Position numbers and translations under genes: made by a program. From positions 70,182 through 134,181 of the forward strand of contig CAMNHO010000004.1 of assembly GCA_946539765.1 (NCBI GenBank): a DNA stretch of 64,000 nt, read 5' to 3'. The stretch's first letter is position 1. Every line of letters begins with the position of its first letter. Source of the stretch: UBA4312 sp002394635. Its GTDB lineage: Bacteria > Bacillota_I > Bacilli_A > Erysipelotrichales > Erysipelotrichaceae. Below are positions 60,489 to 64,000 of the stretch, one piece after another. The notes beneath the pieces were generated by a model, which made no database searches, had not been told where the DNA came from, and saw only the letters and a program-made list of their open reading frames with translations.

Positions 60489-62297
60489 ATGCGAAAAAGC
60501 ATAAAATGGAATTCTCTCTTTTTGTTTTTCATTGCTTTGTTTTTTCTTTTTTTGTTTTTACCGGCTAAAACCTTAGCCGCAGAACCGGATCCGGTTGACA
60601 ATCCGCCGGTTTCAGAAACTGCAGATCCTGCTAATCCACAGCAGAATACAGATGCAACGGAAAATACCGATCCTGCTCAGGGAACGGAAGCTGAAGATCA
60701 AAAAGCTTTGGAAGAAGGAGACCACGGTAAAAGCAAAGAAGCGACGAATTTGGATGATGATTACAAGTCTGATGTAACGTTGTCATTACCAGCCTTGGAA
60801 GAAAAGCTTGAAACGGAAGTTGTTTTCGTTCTGGATAAATCCACTCATTCAGATACAAAAGACGCAGCTTTAAAAGTTTTGGAGAATCTGAAAGATCAGG
60901 TAATGAAAACGGATGCAAAAGTTAAAGTAGCTGTTGTGCAGTTTAACCGTGTCGCACATAGTGATGGATTCCATGATCTAGTATCAGAATATGATGCGAT
61001 TCATGAACAGTTCGTTATGAAACATAGTGGTGGAACGAACATGCATGCGGGATTGTTAAAAGCAAAAGAATTACTTGAAGCAAATTCATCAATTCCGGAT
61101 AGTCGTAAGTACTTTGTATTAGTCAGTGATGGCGATACGTATCTATTCTGTCCGGATGGAGATTACAACAAGTGCTATTCTCGTGGGTATACCCCTATTG
61201 AGGTCGCTGCCAGAAAAGCCTGGGGTGGTTACTATGATGAGAGTTATTGGGTTGCTTCTGGTCGTTATGGAAACGCACCTCGTCCGAAAACAACAGATGC
61301 TGAAAGCTGGGAAACTTATTTTGCAGATGTAGAAAAGCGAAATGCGGAAAGTAACGGGGATCAGTATAATTTCGAATGGAAATACTACGATGAGAAATGG
61401 AGCAGCAACAAAGATTTGGCAAGACAAACATATGTAGAAACACCAAGACAGCCTAATACGGCTTCCAATATGGATATGGCGTTTTACTATGCAAGTAAGG
61501 TTTATCATGAATTAGCGGCTAAGTACCATGGCTATTCGTATGCGGCTAAAAACAATTCCGGAAACGGACATCCTGAATTTATGGAATATTTAAATGGAGG
61601 TGTCAGTGCAAACTTTGATACAATTCAAAATGAGTTGATCTATTTCCTTGGCAAAGGAAGTCGTGTAGAAGACTTCATGGGTTACAAGGAAGGTGACTAT
61701 AACTTTGATCTGGTAGACCTTGATAAGATGACTGTTGATTTTGAAGGTGCCAGCACAAATGGCAAAGTCATTACATACAAGGCAGAAAAGATCGGAGAGA
61801 ACCGTTATGGTTTTGGTAAGGTGGAAAGTGGCTATCTTTATGAGGTGGTATATACACCAGATAAAAATGATAAAGAAAAACTTACCTGGATACTAAATCA
61901 TAACTTGACAAACTTTGACCGAATCTCCTTACACTATACAGTACAGCTGATGAATCCGAAATCAGCACCTGGTACGTATGGTAAATACGATAAGGATGGT
62001 TCTAAGAAGCTGGATGGATTATTCACAAATAATTCAGCAATCCTTTATCCGATTTCTTCCACTGGCGAAGAACTGGATCCGGAAGCATTCCAGAAACCAA
62101 CTGTAAGCTACAAAGTAGAGGAACCGAAGACACCGGAAAAAGAAGATACACCGAAACCGGAAAAAAATGAAGTTTCTGTACAACCGTCTGCGAACGGAAC
62201 GGTAACGACTGGGGTATTTAGTTCCACAGCCATGTATATGGTGACTTTATCCCTTGCAGGACTCGGTGTTCTGTTTATGGGAAAACGGAATCATTGA
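60489..62297 (+). CDS. Surface-anchored von Willebrand factor A domain protein
   Basis: A 602-residue exported protein. A signal peptide (about 1-28) is followed by a Pro/Asp/Thr-rich linker, a vWA domain (about 105-340), a C-terminal beta region and a final membrane segment with a KRNH tail. The metal site is partly changed: DKSTHS (Asp116, Ser118, His120) instead of DxSxS, with Thr183 in GGTN and an aspartate in SDGD. An insert has CPDGDYNKC and many aromatic residues. There is no LPxTG; the tail helix probably anchors it. ATG 60489 follows AAAGGAGGATATT. The function is unknown; adhesion is a guess. Confidence 0.78.
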   Translation: MRKSIKWNSLFLFFIALFFLFLFLPAKTLAAEPDPVDNPPVSETADPANPQQNTDATENTDPAQGTEAEDQKALEEGDHGKSKEATNLDDDYKSDVTLSLPALEEKLETEVVFVLDKSTHSDTKDAALKVLENLKDQVMKTDAKVKVAVVQFNRVAHSDGFHDLVSEYDAIHEQFVMKHSGGTNMHAGLLKAKELLEANSSIPDSRKYFVLVSDGDTYLFCPDGDYNKCYSRGYTPIEVAARKAWGGYYDESYWVASGRYGNAPRPKTTDAESWETYFADVEKRNAESNGDQYNFEWKYYDEKWSSNKDLARQTYVETPRQPNTASNMDMAFYYASKVYHELAAKYHGYSYAAKNNSGNGHPEFMEYLNGGVSANFDTIQNELIYFLGKGSRVEDFMGYKEGDYNFDLVDLDKMTVDFEGASTNGKVITYKAEKIGENRYGFGKVESGYLYEVVYTPDKNDKEKLTWILNHNLTNFDRISLHYTVQLMNPKSAPGTYGKYDKDGSKKLDGLFTNNSAILYPISSTGEELDPEAFQKPTVSYKVEEPKTPEKEDTPKPEKNEVSVQPSANGTVTTGVFSSTAMYMVTLSLAGLGVLFMGKRNH

Positions 62298-62302
62298 TCC
62301 TA

Positions 62303-62335
62303 AAAATGCATCCATTGGGTGCATTTTATTTTTTG
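62303..62335 (+). terminator. Intrinsic terminator after the vWA gene
   Basis: Eleven-base-pair stem AAAATGCATCC/GGGTGCATTTT with an ATT loop, then ATTTTTTG. Confidence 0.92.
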
Positions 62336-62385
62336 TTCGGTTTTCAGAAAAAAATGGCATGTTTTCTAGCATTTTATTTAGTTTA

Positions 62386-62394
62386 TGATAAAAT
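62386..62394 (+). promoter_or_regulatory. Extended -10 promoter of the octapeptide-repeat gene
   Basis: TGATAAAAT without a clear -35, 22 bases before the ATG. Confidence 0.5.
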
Positions 62395-62416
62395 AGTAAA
62401 GCTAAGAGGAATTATA

Positions 62417-63889
62417 ATGAACAGACCGTTAAAAAGAACGTTAAAAAATAGAAATATATCTGAAAGCATTACTGATCTGCAGCCGAAAAATCTGGATCTT
62501 AATCTAGATGCAGACAATGATCTTGTAAAGCCTATTCATGAATTGTCTTCGGAAGAGACGGAGATGCGTTTGGAATCTGCGTTAGATAAATTGCGTGTGG
62601 AAAGAGGAAAATACGCAATCTTTGACGAGGATCTGACCTATGAACAGCCTGTTTATCCAGTGGAAGACATTGAGGATTTTACGACTACATCGATCCAAAT
62701 GAACGAAAATGATGAATCCTTAGCCCATTTACAGGCAGCTTTAAAGGCTGAACAGCCGGGGGAATCACAGTCGTTGAGAAAAAGAATCTTTCGGAGAAAC
62801 CCAAATCTGAAGAAACCAAAGGCTATCAAGGAACCAACAACAAAAAATGAGATTGTAAAAGAGGATGCCAGTCAAGTCCATAAACAAAGGACCGGAAGTA
62901 TACGTAAAGGATCCACCGGAAAGATCAAACGCAATCAAACAGGAAAGATCCGAAAAGAAAGTACAGCGAAGATCCGTCGGGAGAATACTTCCAAAATTGG
63001 AAAAGGGAACACAGACAAGATCCAGCGAGGACAAACCGGTTCCATCAAAAAGCAGACCACCGAGAAAACGGGTATTGTTTACGAAACCGCAAGCCCTGTG
63101 GTATCCGGAAAAAAGAAGATTCAGATTCCTTTAAAGTTTATTCTGATCGGTATTTTGGCATTTGCAGCGATACTAGGTGTATATGCATACAAAACTTTGA
63201 TTTATGATCCGGAAAACATTGTAACGGCTAAACAACAGGAGGTCTATAATATCCTGGTGGATTATGCGGATGAATGGGATATGTTATCGGACTCCGAAAA
63301 GAATGAGCTGCTTGATTATGAAGATGATTATAAGTCGTTTGGAAGCAAACAGAGAGACGATATCAACAATTATTTTAAAGAACAGACCGATAGTACGCTT
63401 GCATCTATTTTAAACGACCTGCGCTCTAAAAACGCGGCCACTATGGAAACAGATTATAATAACCTCGTTGTCTATCTGAACAGCTGGAATTCATACGATG
63501 AAACCGGTCGTGGAGCTATTGTTAATTATGTGGAGATGTTCAACCGTCTATCCAATGAGCAGAAGCAGAAAATCGACGATTTGTGTATGCAGATCGGGGG
63601 CACCGATTTTGACGGCTTATGCGAAGCTTATTTGAAAGAAAGTAAAAACCAGGAAGATAGTGAAAAGAAGATCAAGGAATACGAACAACAGAAGACCTTG
63701 GTGGAGAATCAACTGGCTACCTATCAATACAATGCAGAGACGTATGAATCGTATCTGGAAGATCCGTCAGCCTATGGTATGACGGAAGATCAGGTCCAAC
63801 AGAAGATCGATGCGAATAACCAGGCAATTGAGCAGTTGGAAAATCAGTTGGATGTACTGGAAAAAGAAATCAACGCGCTGAGCGATTAA
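62417..63889 (+). CDS. Single-pass membrane protein with an octapeptide repeat
   Basis: A 490-residue protein of no family I recognise. An acidic N-terminal region (about 1-150) is followed by about eight copies of a basic octapeptide (about 158-220; RTGSIRKG, STGKIKRN, QTGKIRKE and so on). One membrane helix (about 237-262) follows, then an outer part with two similar helical segments (LVDYADEWDMLSDSEKNEL and LVVYLNSWNSYDETGRGAI) and a C-terminal coiled coil. The N-terminus should be cytoplasmic. The threonine of each repeat could be phosphorylated. ATG 62417 follows AAGAGGAATTATA; longer in-frame starts overlap the upstream terminator. Confidence 0.75.
   Translation: MNRPLKRTLKNRNISESITDLQPKNLDLNLDADNDLVKPIHELSSEETEMRLESALDKLRVERGKYAIFDEDLTYEQPVYPVEDIEDFTTTSIQMNENDESLAHLQAALKAEQPGESQSLRKRIFRRNPNLKKPKAIKEPTTKNEIVKEDASQVHKQRTGSIRKGSTGKIKRNQTGKIRKESTAKIRRENTSKIGKGNTDKIQRGQTGSIKKQTTEKTGIVYETASPVVSGKKKIQIPLKFILIGILAFAAILGVYAYKTLIYDPENIVTAKQQEVYNILVDYADEWDMLSDSEKNELLDYEDDYKSFGSKQRDDINNYFKEQTDSTLASILNDLRSKNAATMETDYNNLVVYLNSWNSYDETGRGAIVNYVEMFNRLSNEQKQKIDDLCMQIGGTDFDGLCEAYLKESKNQEDSEKKIKEYEQQKTLVENQLATYQYNAETYESYLEDPSAYGMTEDQVQQKIDANNQAIEQLENQLDVLEKEINALSD
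62888..63073 (+). repeat. 24-bp coding repeat (about eight copies)
   Basis: Degenerate 24-base units encoding xT(G/A/S/D)(S/K)I(basic)(basic)x. Thr at position 2 is invariant and Ile at position 5 nearly so. Codons differ between copies, so the repeat is kept at protein level. Confidence 0.8.
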
Positions 63890-63899
63890 AAATTTGAAC

Positions 63900-63928
63900 T
63901 TGAAAACAACTTGAGACTAATGTATCAT
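63900..63928 (+). promoter_or_regulatory. Promoter of tRNA-Thr
   Basis: TTGAAA, 17-bp spacer, TATCAT, ending ten bases before the tRNA. GAGACTA/TAGTCTC arms flank the -10. Confidence 0.6.
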
Positions 63929-63938
63929 AGTCTCAGAC

Positions 63939-64000
63939 GCCGACGTAGCACAGTTGGTAGTGCAACGCACTCGTAACGCGTAGGTCGTAGGTTCAAGTCC
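63939..64000 (+). tRNA. tRNA-Thr (CGT), truncated by the window end
   Basis: The first 62 bases of a tRNA: acceptor 5' strand GCCGACG, D-stem GCAC/GTGC, anticodon loop CTCGTAA giving CGT (Thr, ACG codon), then AGGTC and the T-arm start GTAGGTTCAAGTCC. The anticodon stem ACGCA/CGCGT has an A-C mismatch at its loop end. The 3' acceptor strand is outside the window. Confidence 0.9.

Noticed and set aside
62180..62297. Search for an LPxTG sorting signal in the vWA protein
   Set aside because: There is no LPxTG-like motif before the final hydrophobic segment; only a helix and a short basic tail.
62888..63073. Regular 24-bp repeats resembling a small array
   Set aside because: The units are contiguous, degenerate, in frame and lie inside a coding region, with no spacers; they are a protein repeat and not CRISPR.
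1..64000. Defence system, prophage, integrase or transposase
   Set aside because: No recognisable nuclease-helicase defence cluster, phage structural gene, recombinase or transposase was found in either strand.

Overview
The window is a chromosomal segment of a low-GC Gram-positive bacterium (Bacillota). The Firmicutes order rplU-prp-rpmA-obg, an L27 carrying a cleavable N-terminal extension, RNase Y, an RNase J2-like protein, YneF, RecD2, PlsY-ParE-ParC, a ComK-family protein, two LCP proteins and clostridial hydrophobic W (ChW) repeats all point that way. An Erysipelotrichia-like gut commensal is my best guess. That placement is inference from gene content, because no rRNA lies in the window. 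No prophage, insertion sequence, CRISPR array or recognisable defence system was seen.

Region 1 (about 1-8,000) is a cell-surface module. It holds an anchored SGNH hydrolase, a DUF4358 protein, an MBOAT acyltransferase and a DHHW partner (together a probable exopolysaccharide O-acylation cassette), then two secreted wall hydrolases. Each hydrolase has six ChW repeats; one ends in a GH25 muramidase and the other in a CHAP domain. Region 2 (about 8,050-21,340) is envelope polymer synthesis: a diacylglycerol kinase-like lipid kinase, two tandem LCP ligases carrying an extra binding-protein-like domain, a PglF/CapD-type nucleotide-sugar dehydratase, a two-domain GT4 protein on the opposite strand, a Wzt/TagH-Wzm/TagG ABC exporter and a two-domain GT2 protein. 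A small GW...GF beta module appears to be shared by the exporter ATPase and the GT2 protein.

Region 3 (about 21,400-55,400) is mostly housekeeping: dnaE, rplU-prp-rpmA-obgE, recJ, apt, rel, tmcAL, pyk, yceD-rpmF, rny, a ferredoxin, miaB, an RNase J2-like protein, ftsK, ridA, comK, plsY, parE-parC, yneF, a monofunctional GT51, recD2, mnmA and tRNA-Leu(CAA). Several oddities sit among these: an RNase J with lost metal ligands, a RidA without its arginine and with a cysteine-rich tail, a CPBP-like protein without its protease residues, and comK placed directly behind a terminator-like hairpin that contains its own Shine-Dalgarno sequence.

Region 4 (about 55,400-64,000) is accessory. It has a gene remnant beside the tRNA, a DUF4230 lipoprotein-sized membrane protein, a DeoR-family regulator split at an in-phase A_AAA_AAA heptamer, and a three-gene sugar-phosphate isomerase operon (two cupin-type glucose-6-phosphate isomerase-like proteins around a fused mannose-6-phosphate isomerase). 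The operon promoter has a perfect 18-bp palindrome filling its spacer. A vWA surface protein, a membrane protein with an octapeptide repeat and a truncated tRNA-Thr(CGT) close the window.
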